Assembly: GCA_020226215.1 (NCBI GenBank)
Contig: CM035232.1
Span: 50,654,179-50,718,178 of the forward strand
DNA length: 64,000 nt
Direction: 5' to 3'
Origin: Sindora glabra
Taxonomy: Eukaryota; Streptophyta; Magnoliopsida; Fabales; Fabaceae
Shown piece after piece: positions 1 to 10,599 of this stretch. The notes beneath the pieces were generated by a model. The model saw only the letters and a program-made list of their open reading frames with translations, was not told the origin of the DNA and searched no databases. The position numbers and the translations under genes were made by a program. Every line of letters starts with the position of its first letter. The stretch's first letter is position 1.

Positions 1-2245
1 GAAAGTTAGGAGTATATGTTGGATATAAATCTTCATCTATAATAAAATATTTTGAACCATCAATAAAGGATTTATTCACAGCTAGATTTATTAATTGTTA
101 TTTTGATGAATCAATTTTCCTAACATTAAAACGGAGAAAATAAATAGTTAGAAAAAGAAATTAGTTGGAGTGAATTATCATTATCTCATCTTAATCCTTA
201 TATAAAACAATATAAATTGAAAGTTCAAAAGATAATTCATTTGCGAGGTTTAGCAAATAAATTATCAAGTGCATTCAGTAACAAAAAAAAAGTGGCCAAA
301 TTATATATATTAGTTACTAATGCTTTAATTAAAGTTGACATCCCTATCAGACAATCTATTATTGCAAATGAGTCTAATGCATGTATAAAGCATAATAGAC
401 CCATCAGTTCCAAAGATAAAAATCTTTGAAAAAGAAAAGAAGTAAAGAATCAAGATGGCCAAATCAAAGATATGGATGTGGTGACTCTAAAAGATTCCTT
501 TGACAAAATTAATATTTTAGTTCTAGAAAAAACTTAGGTATTTGAAATTATTGAAAATAAAGAGATATCAATAAATTATATCATGAATGGAATATGATGG
601 AATCGAAATGAAGTCAACATTGATGATATTTTTGCATATAATGTAACATGATATAATAAATGACAAAGGGGATCATGAACCAAAGTTTATTAAGGAATGT
701 ATGCAAAAAGATGATCAGTTAAAATAGAAAGGTGCAACCGAGTCAAAATTAACCTCACTTACAAAGAGAAAAAATTTTCAAACATGTAGTTGATACACTA
801 AAAAGTGTAAAGCCTATTTGATATAAATGAGTTTTTGAGCAAAAACAAAATGAGAATGATGAAATTATAAGGTATATGGCATGACTTATTGCTAAAGGCT
901 TTTGTGGAAACTTGGTATTGATTATGAAGAAACATACTCACCTGTGGCAAATGCAACTACTATTTGGTATTTAATTGTTCTAGCAATACATAAAAGACTC
1001 AATTTGTATCTAATGGATGTTCTTATAGCCTATTTGTATGGCTCACCCAATACTAATATTTATATGAAACTCTTTAAAGGTTTTAATTTGCCTAAAGCAT
1101 ACAATTTAAATTCTCAAGAAAATTACTTAGTCAAATTGAATAAATCTCATTATGGATTGAAACAATCTAGACGCATGTGGAATAATTGCCTCAATGAATA
1201 TTTATTGAAGAAAGGATACAAAAATGACCCCATTCATCTATGTATTTTTTTAAAAGATCTAGGAATAAGTTTGCCATAATTGTTGTTTATGTCAATGACT
1301 TATATATTATCAGAACTCCTAAAGAGCTTTCAAAAACTATAAATTATTTAAAGAAAGAATTTGATATGAAGGATCTAGGAAAAATAAAACTTTGCCTTGG
1401 ATTATAAATTGAACATTTAAAAAATAGAATTTTTGTTCATAAAAAAGTTTTTATAGCAAAAGTGCTAAAATAATTTTATATAGACAAATCATATACGTCG
1501 TGCATCCTAATAGTTGTAAAGTCACTAGATATAAATAAAGATCCCTTTACTACTTGGTCCTGAGGCACCATGTCTTAATGCAATTGGAGCACTAATGTAT
1601 CTTGCTTGTCATACAAGACCTGATATATCGTTTGTTATTAATTTATTAGCAAGATATAGTTCTTCACCTATACAAAGGCATTTAATGAAGTTAAGCATGT
1701 GCTTCGTTATCTTAAAGGTATGATGGATATGGGTTTGTTTTATACAAATGTACCCAAGTTATATTTAATTAGTTATATAGATGTAGGATATCTATTTAAT
1801 CTTTATAATGGTTGACCACAAATAGGCTATTTGTTTACATGTGAATGTATAGCCATTTCATGGTAGTCTATAAAAAAAAATTACAATAGCCTTATTGTCT
1901 AATCATGTAGAAATTTCATTGATACATGATGCAAGTAGGGAACTTGTTTGGTTAAGATCTGTGATTCAACACTTGTGGTTTATCTTCTGGAAAAACAATT
2001 CTGACTATCTTATATGAAGATAATGTTGCATATATCACTCAATTGAAAGAATGTACATTAAAGGAAGTAGAATAAAACTATTTCACTAATTTTTTTCACT
2101 CATAATCTTCAAAAGAATGGTGATATAAATATTCAACAAATCCATTAAAGTGATAATCTAGTGGACCTATTTACTAAGACATTGCTACTATTATATTTGA
2201 AAAGCTAGTTTATAATATTAAAGTTCTTCAACTTAAAGATTTTAA
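1..2245 (+). pseudogene. copia A pol pseudogene: integrase tail, reverse transcriptase, RNase H
   Basis: Bases 1-430 encode the region after the integrase core, including a YVGY-like motif near the start and a reading piece at 217-429. Bases 902-1279 encode reverse transcriptase with EETYSPV, LMDVLIAYLYG and HYGLKQS. After a frameshift near 1247, the polymerase motif at 1288-1299 reads YVND instead of YVDD, so a catalytic aspartate is lost. A piece near 1370 reads MKDLGK and LCLGL followed by a stop. RNase H follows to about 2240, ending in DLFTKTL. The function in life was copying element RNA to DNA in cytoplasmic particles. Many stops and shifts make it non-functional. Family assignment is secure; exact domain edges are by eye. 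Confidence 0.85.
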
Positions 2246-2438
2246 TTGATGTTATCATGAAGGGGCATTAATATGCATTATACTTTTTTTTCCTTCATCA
2301 TGGTTTTTGTCACACTAGGTTTTTCTTAGAAGGTTTTTAATGCAAAAGTTTTAATGCATATAAAACATAAGAATAGTATACTCTATTTCCTTCACAAGGC
2401 TTTTTCCCCTATAGGGTTTCACCTAGTAAAGTTTTAAT

Positions 2439-3883
2439 TGCTGGAAATCGTGCATCATACATGCACAGCGGAATAAAACTTTTTGCACGATTTCCACCAA
2501 GGATCCATGCGAAATTAGAACGCCATAGATTAGGGATTAGGGTTTATACCTTTCGGCAAAATTCTTCTGACCGCTACACCAAGTCTGATCTGCTTCCAAA
2601 TCACGAACCGGAATGGAAACCAGAAAATCAGATCACCAGTACAACGTTTATGTGGCTGCACCTCTGTGGTATCCACACGAACCCGTGAATCACCGATGAA
2701 TGTCCGCTACACACACCGGTTGGAATTGATCTCCTTAGACCTCGTAGTGCTAACTACGCCTCTTCAGAGATTTTGGTCAAGGAGAGTGGCTAGGGTTTTT
2801 CTATGCTTTTACTTGGGGTGCGTGAAGAATAATAGTAATCCTATTATTACCCAATAAGCCTATTTAAATAGGTGCATAGAAAAACCTAACCTATTTGGGC
2901 CTTATTCCATGTATAATTATAGGCTTACTATTGGGCCTTATAATTATAACATTAATTCCCAAATATTAAGCCCAAACAATTTGGTCCATTAATTCCAAAT
3001 TCACTAAGCTCTAAGTGTGCGACCCTACAGGCTCTCATTACGTTGGCAATGACCATTAATCATATTAATGATCATAAACGAAGATCGGTGTCTAGCAACA
3101 CATCATTGTTACCCAAGTAATGAGAAAGTCGGTGATTTGACTAAACCTTTACACGTGATCATCACTTATGTCCTTTTGTCCTATACATCTAGATTGAGCA
3201 CGAGACATGGACCGTGTCATTCCCGTATAGCCCAATCTTAAGGTTTCTTGACTCCTAAGTAAGCTGACTGAAACAAATGTAATCGACATCTCATGTCAAT
3301 TCATCTGAGCATGGCCATGCATTTTCTCAACTTTACTTAGTCAAGGGGCCCATAGATGTTACTCCTGTTATATAGGAGGGACAAATCCCATCTCGATCAC
3401 ACAAACCCCTCCGCATGATATGTGACATATCCAATATCTACCCTTGCATTCACTTAACCATTAGTGACATAGAATAGTATCAAAATATGAAACTCACATG
3501 TAGGGAACCTTGGTGATCTCAAGTCAAAGGACCATATTAATAATGATCACTAAGAACCACTTATGACACTCATATAACGATCCATGTAGTGTTCTTAATA
3601 TGGGTCGGTCCAGTATACAAGTTCTCTAACTTGTACTCATGTGTAAACTTAATATCCCATATAAGTTTTCACACATGCTAGTCTTAATATATCAAAGCAA
3701 CCTGATCCACAATGATATATGACTAGGGACATTTAAGAATACAATTATTCTAAGGTTATTATTATAATTAAATATATTACGCAGACAATATATATAAATA
3801 TAATAATTGGAATTGCCATTAAAATAACATGATTCAAAATTACAATCACTAATATGATTGGTTTTAGGGCATATACACTAACA
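2439..3883 (-). mobile_element. solo LTR of a copia-type retrotransposon
   Basis: A 1445-bp block begins TGCTGG and ends CTAACA. It is flanked on both sides by the same 5 bases, TTAAT (2434-2438 and 3884-3888), the expected target duplication for an LTR element. No gag or pol lies inside, so it is a solo LTR left by recombination between two LTRs. Read on the minus strand it starts TGTTAGTGTATATGCCC, and a TATTTAAATA box near 2870 has a plausible transcribed part beyond it, which sets the orientation. It keeps far more CG dinucleotides than its surroundings, so it is probably younger than the copia A it interrupts. Short frames at 2461-2857 are not genes. Confidence 0.85.
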
Positions 3884-3918
3884 TTAATTAGGCATATTCT
3901 TGAAATGAATGGATATTT

Positions 3919-3927
3919 AAGGGGGAG
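3919..3927 (+). other. polypurine tract of copia A
   Basis: The run AAGGGGGAG lies directly before the TG that opens the 3' LTR. This is the usual site where plus-strand DNA synthesis starts in LTR retrotransposons. Confidence 0.75.
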
Positions 3928-4212
3928 TGTTATGAAAACACATTATGTGGATGTCCATCTCCTCATATTCCTTCAATGGTGCAACTCTAAGTTTTTATAC
4001 ATTCATATGATGAAATTTATATCTTCTTTATGGTTTACATTTAAAATGTAATCTTTAAATTTATTGTAGATATAAACTTATACCTATAAATAGGCACCTC
4101 ATTTGTATTGAGACATATGAAGAAAATTGAAGAGCACTTCTCTTATTCTTTATCTTCTCCCAATTCTTGTTTTTTTAATCTTTTTTTGTGTTATTTCATA
4201 ATAAAAATTACA
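3928..4212 (+). repeat. 3' LTR of copia A
   Basis: The block starts TGTTATGA right after the polypurine tract and ends near ATTACA. It contains a TATA box at 4085-4093. About 285 bp is a normal size for this copia type. The end is approximate since the 5' LTR is outside the window. Confidence 0.65.
4085..4093 (+). promoter_or_regulatory. TATA box in copia A LTR
   Basis: TATAAATAG lies within the 3' LTR, about 155 bp after its start, in the position of the U3 promoter of copia elements. It would point transcription out of the element toward 4213 onward. Nothing recognisable as a gene lies downstream. Confidence 0.45.
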
Positions 4213-4771
4213 TAATTATCCTTTATTTTATTAAAATTTTAATTTAAAACATAAATGTGGACTATTTAGAAAAGAGGAAAATGGAGTTCATTCTTTTTCA
4301 ATGCTTTTTCTATTAATACAAATTATTTCTTCAATAATGCATGAACTTTATTGTCAATGTGCTCACTAAAATCATGATGCTAATCACTTCTTACTATTTT
4401 GTAGATAGTTCTTCAATTACTAAACATGAGGTATTCAATTATATATTATGAACTAGCTTATTTAGAGATATTGAAATTTAGTAACTAAACTATATGATGA
4501 TAAGTTACCCAATAGAGAGGTTTATTCTATAAATAAGGCATACTTATAAAACGTAAGTTGATAGATAACCTAGAATCAAATGAAACCATATCTTTATTCT
4601 AATAATAAAGGTGAGGTAGATCTACACATACTAATACCATATAATTGATAATTTATGTCAAATTAATGCTGCTTTTATTTTTAAGTATATTTTGTAGCAT
4701 TTTTAGTTTGAGCAATACTTAATTAGTACTTAGAATGGGGGATACTTCCTATGGGCATTAATATTAAACTT
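4213..4771. other. AT-rich spacer, no gene seen
   Basis: No reading frame with protein-like composition and no known element ends were seen between the copia A LTR and the inverted repeat that starts at 4772. Confidence 0.5.
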
Positions 4772-4802
4772 TAATAAATTAACCTCTCTTGAATAACATT
4801 TT
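4772..4802 (+). repeat. left arm of 31-bp inverted repeat
   Basis: Matches 7122-7152 in reverse complement with no mismatch; identity stops abruptly at both edges. Confidence 0.85.
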
Positions 4803-5577
4803 GTTAATGTAAAGTAAGGCTCAAAATTTTAATGTTACTTTTCTAAATTTAAAAAATAATTTTGTTCTACTATAATGTTTGAATTTCTTATAATTAGTAT
4901 TTATTATAATTTTATAATATGCAAATTGTAAAAACATGGTAAGTAATAATATTGACATTTTAGCATTGATAGAAATATTTCACTAGACTAAATAACTAAA
5001 ACTTGTAATTTTTTCTCAGTCTTATAGTAATATAATGTAGTAATATCTGATGTTATTTTAAAAATTTTATTTTTCATTATTACAAAGTTTGAATTTAAAA
5101 TTTTATATGCATATTTTAAGTGAATCATTAGTCTTATTATTATAATTTTGAATTTTTTCCCTCATTTTTCAATGAGAGGGGTTTTCTTCTTTTAATTTTT
5201 TGAATGAAAATAGCAAAACTCCTAAACTCACGTATAATAATATAAAATATAGAAAGAAAATGATAACTCTTTTAAAAGTTTTAAATATCACTTGAGTTAA
5301 AATTTTTCTTCAAAAATTTTTAATTCTAGTAAACTATAAATAAATGCCAATACCAATTTACATGATCAATTAACTTATGCTAAAATTTTTTTATCAAAAG
5401 CAATCTTAATTTTGGAAAAAAAAACATGTTTTTTCTTATATCCTTTTCTTCATACGAAAGGTTAAGGAATTATTGAACCAATTAAACATGAGAGGCTAGT
5501 ATACTTATGCCTTGTGGTAACAATCTAGTAAAGATCAACTAAAATAGTCGAAACCATAGGTTTACTTAGAAAAAAAA

Positions 5578-6011
5578 TGGATGACTCTAGCCACCACCTA
5601 CTATTGCCTTGACTCCAATGATGATGTGGATGTGAGGTTGTTGAAATTTGGGGTGCTAGAGAGAGAGAGAGAGAAAGAGAGAAAGAAAAAAAGATGATAG
5701 AGAGAAGAGATGTACATGGGCTGGCTAGGTTTATCAAGTTGAAATGCATGAAATTTATGGCTTAAGCACAGTTTGGTCCATTTACTTTTAAAACAAGTTA
5801 GTTCACCTAATTTTTAAATACACAGCCTGAAGATTCAATCTGATAGTTTGAATAAAATCTAAAAAAAATTAAACATTTAAAGAGATAATATAATATTTAA
5901 TTATATTAAATTATTTTTTGTATTAAGAATAATTAAATATAATTATTTTTATAATATTTAATTATATTGTTAAAAATAAATTAATATAATTAGGTCGACC
6001 TATTTCTTTTT
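5578..6011 (+). repeat. tandem duplication, unit 1 (~435-450 bp)
   Basis: This block and 6025-6468 align along their length. Shared landmarks are ACTCCAATGATGA, AGGTTTATCAAGTTGAAATG, ATAGTTTGAATAAAAT, TTAAACATTTAAAGAGATAA and the closing GACCTATTTCTTTTT. Unit 1 differs by a GA-rich run at 5658-5690. No protein is encoded; the open frame at 5525-5749 on the minus strand is low-complexity and not a gene. Confidence 0.85.
5658..5690 (+). repeat. GA-rich microsatellite
   Basis: Mostly GA dinucleotides with a few GAAA interruptions. Present in unit 1 of the tandem duplication and absent from unit 2. Confidence 0.9.
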
Positions 6012-6024
6012 TTAATTAAAAAAA

Positions 6025-6468
6025 GGATAACTTTAGAAACCACCTAGTATTTCCCCTACTCCAATGATGAAGCAGATGTGTGATTGTTGCAATTTGGGGC
6101 ATTATAAAGAGAAAAGATGTACATCGGCCAGCTAGGTTTATCAAGTTGAAATGCATGAAATTTATGACTTAAGCTTGATCCAATCCATTTACTTGTAAAA
6201 AATTGCTCCAACCTAACCTAATTTTTTAATGCACAGCCTTAAGGTTTGATCTAATAGTTTGAATAAAATATTTTTATTTTTTAAATAAAAAAATCTTTTA
6301 AAATAAAAATTAAACATTTAAAGAGATAATATAATATTTAAATATGTAAAATATTTAATTATATTAATTTTTTTGTATTAAAAATGATTAAATATAATTA
6401 TTTTTCTAATATATAATTATATAGTTAAAAATAAATTAATATAATGGGGTTGACCTATTTCTTTTTAT
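6025..6468 (+). repeat. tandem duplication, unit 2
   Basis: Second copy of 5578-6011 about 450 bp downstream, with small AT-rich insertions near 6270-6300 and no GA-rich run. Divergence is visible throughout, so the duplication is old. Confidence 0.85.
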
Positions 6469-7050
6469 CTCAACTTGAGCTTCACCCAATTAATAATCGT
6501 ACCATTAAAAAAAGGCCAATAGGCCTATCCAAAGAAAAAAAAGGAGCCTAAACCTTTTATTTTTTAAGGTTAGGCCTACCCACCTAACCCATGTACAATT
6601 CTAATAAAAAGAACAAGATAAAGAAGGGATTAGATTGGAGAAAGTGATAAAGGATAATGATATTAATTATTGAAATTTTTTTAATTATGATAATAATAAA
6701 AAAATTATAATTAAAATCTTAATCTTTCATATTTAATTATTGAAAATAATATACTAAATGTGGATGTGTACTTGAATTCATAAGAATTAGTGAGATTATA
6801 ATTTTATGATTTTTAATCTTCCAAATTGATGCAAATTATTTTCATAGAGAAAACTTTTTTTATTTTCCAAATGATGAAATATGAAAAAAAATTCTTTATA
6901 CTCAAATTAGAGACCATAACCACTTATTTATTTCTTGACTTTTTTATTTTTAATTTGTCAATCATAAATAAAGAATAAAACTTTTAAATCTCTCCACATA
7001 AAACTCATAATTAATAATATAATTTAAATTCATTTAGCTTTAACAACTAA

Positions 7051-7070
7051 TATTATTATTATTATTATTA
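7051..7070 (+). repeat. (TAT)n microsatellite
   Basis: About seven uninterrupted trinucleotide units. Confidence 0.9.
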
Positions 7071-7121
7071 AATTTAAATATCTAATTAGAAATTTAAATT
7101 ATGTTTGATGTATTAAAATTT

Positions 7122-7152
7122 AAAATGTTATTCAAGAGAGGTTAATTTATTA
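7122..7152 (-). repeat. right arm of 31-bp inverted repeat
   Basis: Reverse complement of 4772-4802 with no mismatch by eye. Confidence 0.85.
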
Positions 7153-7198
7153 TTATAAATTATTATCAAATTTTAATATTTAAATATTTAATAATTAT

Positions 7199-7240
7199 TA
7201 TATATTATTAGCCTTAATTAGCTAATAATAATATATTATC
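7199..7240. repeat. short AT-rich hairpin
   Basis: TATTATTAGC and GCTAATAATA face each other around a TTAATTA-type loop centred near 7216. It lies outside the 31-bp inverted repeat and has no gene beside it. Confidence 0.4.
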
Positions 7241-8779
7241 ATAAAAATCCTAATATAATGGATATTTTCAATAATTAATTTATTTTATTAATATTTTTTT
7301 AATAAAAATTGTAAAAGATAATTGTCTTTTCACATTGAATTTTAATATGATACATAAATTAGATTTATTAGGGTACTCTCAAGAATACAATATTGAATCA
7401 ATACTAGCATTGAATATCTTTTAACTGCAAAAAGAAAAAAAAACTAACACTTTTTGTTATCGATATAGGTTTACTCTGATGACAAGTCATCAATACAGGT
7501 GTTGTCAATGGGGAGTTGTCCTTGTTGGCCCCTATATTGATAACAATTTAAGTCATTGCAATAGAATGAATGTATACTAATGACAATATAGGGTCTCAGA
7601 TAGGTCATTTGACGTAGGCCTATATTAATGATATTGTCATCAATATAACTTCCACCTTCTACCAATGACTTTGTTATTTGTGTAGAATAATTTAATACTT
7701 TCAAATTTTGAAAAATATTACCTACCTAAATGACATTATCAGCAATAAAAGTAATTTAATTTTTTTATTTTTTGAAGAATGCCTACATAGATGACATTGT
7801 CGTTAGTGTATTTTTTTAATAATTATATATAGCAATATCATCCAATAATTTTATTTAAATTATATATATATTTTATAATTATTTTAAATAGAAATATTAT
7901 CCAATACATGAGACATACCTCTATTTTTTTCACAATTAGCAATAAATTGATAATAAATTGAAATTTTTTATTTTAGTAAATATAATAATAAATTAAGCTA
8001 ACAAAAATATATAAAATAAAATCACAAATGATATAAATAAAACCTCATTGTAACATCCATAAATAATCCATAAAGTGTATGTACAAATGATATATATTTT
8101 ATAATTATTGTTAATGTCCTCATCCAATTCATAATGCAGTTAGTACTAAGGAGAAGGCTGAGGTTGGACCTAAGCTAAATGGTGTAAGGATGTGTAGTTA
8201 AGGTCGATCTAGTATAAAAGGTGAAAAAACATGGATCCTATGCTAAGTGTTAAGAATATGAGAAAATGCATCCATATATATCCCCTATTGCTCTTGCATT
8301 TGCTATTGAAGAGTGAGTTACTCTTGTTGTGCCTAAATGAACTGCTGACTCTAGGTAAGCTACTACTACCTTTTAGTAACCAATCTCATATCTTGCTATA
8401 ATCTTATAGGATATGCTATAGAGAAACTCAAGGTGCCAAAGGTGGTATATGATGTCATAGAGAGTATACGACTAACTACCTTCTTATGCCTTCGATGAGT
8501 GCTAAATACCTCATCAGCAGTGGAAAGCTCATTGATTCACACCAAAGTTAATAGTGAGCGAGTGGATAGTGCATTAAATTGAACTTATTAGGTGGCCAAC
8601 TTTATTATCTTTTCCTTGATGTAATTAAAAAATATTAGATAGAATGAGTAAAAAGTTTTCCCCAAAATTTGTATAATTAGGAAGTAAGAATAAAATTATT
8701 TACATAAGCATCTACAATAGCTTGATGCATTCATTCCCCTTGATCAATATGTATGACAATCCCTAAAATTCTCCATCAG

Positions 8780-9010
8780 TAGTTGTAGCTCACCTATGTC
8801 TTTATTTCTTTATGCTAGTTTTACCTAAAAAACAAGGTACATAATACTAATGAGATGTTGCAACATTTAACATACCTTGTTGTATTAGTGCATCGCAATG
8901 GTCTTTGTCGCATGGCAATTATTATACACTTTTTTTACTTTATTTTCTTTACTTTTCTTGAACAACTCTTGTAAATTGAAGACAAAATAAAACATTTACA
9001 ATGACAAGTG
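8780..9010 (-). pseudogene. CACTA-1 second protein, plant Transposase_24-like fragment
   Basis: On the minus strand a short stretch reads LQELFKKSKENKVKK followed by an NCHATKTIA-like piece. This resembles the K/N-rich motif (KKNKENKAK..., then GSKSFA) of the plant Transposase_24 family, which accompanies TNP2 in CACTA elements. CACTA-2 has the same place better preserved near 31621-31705. Stops and frameshifts break it on both sides, and no start or end can be fixed. In live elements the partner protein is thought to assist binding to subterminal repeats; here that is only family knowledge. Confidence 0.55.
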
Positions 9011-10213
9011 TGAATTTATATCTTTGTACTTATCCTGCACTCCTAACTATAAAAGTAGATGTAAAATCTCTCCTGATGCTCGATTAGGGTATCTTAGGGG
9101 ACTACTCGCCTTGTGCACCATAATTCAAGATCCTCCAAGTCACCCTTATGCTATAAAAACCACTTATTAAGGCTCAACTTGCGGCCTCGGTACCTATCTA
9201 TTGCAATCCACATGACACTTTATATCATGGTCTCTAAGTGCTTTACTAATAAGCCTACAAACTTAAAGTAGGACTGTATTAGAAGACATGTAACTAGCAT
9301 ACTATTATTATGTCAAATAATTTTAATATGAAGTATAAAATAATAAGGATCATCCATTGAATGATACTTATATAGACTTCCTAGATGACTTGTGCCTTCT
9401 ACTTTTAAGGGACCTTACTTTAGCTCTTGTTGAAGGGCTTACAATACTCTATCACTAACATGCCCATGTCATTAGGGAAGTGGCTAGGCTTTACACCTGC
9501 TACATGCCATGTACTATCCTCTTTATCAAATTTAATTAGTAATGTTTTGGAAACTTGTTTTTGAATTTATTTTTTTGACATTCAAAGATCTACCTAGGCC
9601 TATTTTTTCATGAATGCCGCTTTTAATTATAACATAATGTTAGTATCATGGATTTATGAAAAATAAATGTTTAATTGAAAAACATATTATAAAAGAACTT
9701 ACCCAACTAGCATTGGGAGGGAAAATGAATAAGGTAACATGATAGCTTTCCTTCGTCATCTCTTTCATGGTAGCATGTGTCAACATTAGCCATGGCTATC
9801 GAGTAACATGAATGGTAAGCATTATTAAAGACATATAATTTAAATAGTTATAATAACACCATATAAAATAAAATTTCTATAATATTTTACATTTGTATCC
9901 TTACACAATTATGATGTTAATCATATTAAAGTCTAAGCCCCAATCTGAGTCACTATTAATAAAAATAGCAAGTTCATCCTCCTTATTATCAATTTAATTA
10001 TAGTTATCAAACTTTAAAAGCTCCTCCTCTATGTAATCATTAATAATTTCATGTTTTAAATTATCATTGTCATTTATGAAGTCATTAACTTTTCTATAAT
10101 AGAACTAATATTGCTAGAAAATGAAGTAATTTGAAGATTGTTAGTAAGTAGGTGGAAATTTCCATGGTCAATTATAAGGGTGAAGTTTGCAAACTTATTA
10201 TCCTATAAAAATG

Positions 10214-10552
10214 TAGGGGTGTAAAATGGGTCATAATTCGTAGGTTAGTCTATGACTTGTAACCCATTTTCACAAGTTTGGACTCTAAAAATTGAGCATA
10301 TTTTTAAATATGGGTAATATGGATCGGCCCATTGCAGACTTTATTTATAACAAACTAGCCTGTATTCACTAAGTCCATGGACTTTTAGTTAAAGCTCATA
10401 GATTGGTTTGCATTTGTCATGAGTTTTGGGGAGTTTGGATCTCTTAAAATTAAGCTTATTTTAGACATAGGTGATATGAATTGATCTATCATAGGCCTAG
10501 CCTGTATCCACATGACTTGATCTTTTTAATAAGCTTATAAATATTACCCTTT
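10214..10552. mobile_element. small hAT-like insertion inside CACTA-1
   Basis: The block starts TAGGGGTGTAAAATGGG, a tip typical of plant hAT-like elements, and ends near TATTACCCTT. The equivalent place in CACTA-2 (about 32970-32995) runs straight from CTTACAAATATGG into TACACTAAC and lacks it. So it landed in CACTA-1 after the two copies separated. It has no coding capacity. The exact edges and the 8-bp target duplication could not be fixed because the flanks have diverged. Confidence 0.6.
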
Positions 10553-10599
10553 TTTGTACACTAACAACATTATCAGGAAGATCCCACATATCATGATGC

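Larger units (their letters stand above)
1..4212 (+). mobile_element. Ty1/copia retrotransposon remnant (copia A), 5' part outside window
   Basis: The order integrase tail, reverse transcriptase, RNase H, 3' untranslated region, polypurine tract and 3' LTR reads left to right on the plus strand, which is the order of Ty1/copia pol. The gag, protease, most of the integrase and the 5' LTR would lie before base 1. The element is broken by stops, frameshifts and a solo LTR at 2439-3883. Its right end is taken as the CA at 4211-4212; this end is approximate because the partner LTR is not in the window. Confidence 0.85.
4772..7152. mobile_element. possible DNA transposon bounded by a perfect 31-bp inverted repeat
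   Basis: Bases 4772-4802 are the exact reverse complement of 7122-7152 (31 of 31 by eye, core AACCTCTCTTGAATAACA). The ends resemble hAT-like elements whose termini carry AACCTCT near the tip. The 2.38 kb between holds no recognisable transposase, only AT-rich DNA with a tandem duplication, so it would be non-autonomous. Flanking 8-mers TTAAACTT and TTATAAAT are only partly alike, so a target duplication is not proved. It could instead be two separate elements in opposite orientation. Confidence 0.5.

Noticed and set aside
2461..2857. Two overlapping plus-strand open frames
   Set aside because: They lie inside a solo LTR and on its antisense strand; no domain is visible.
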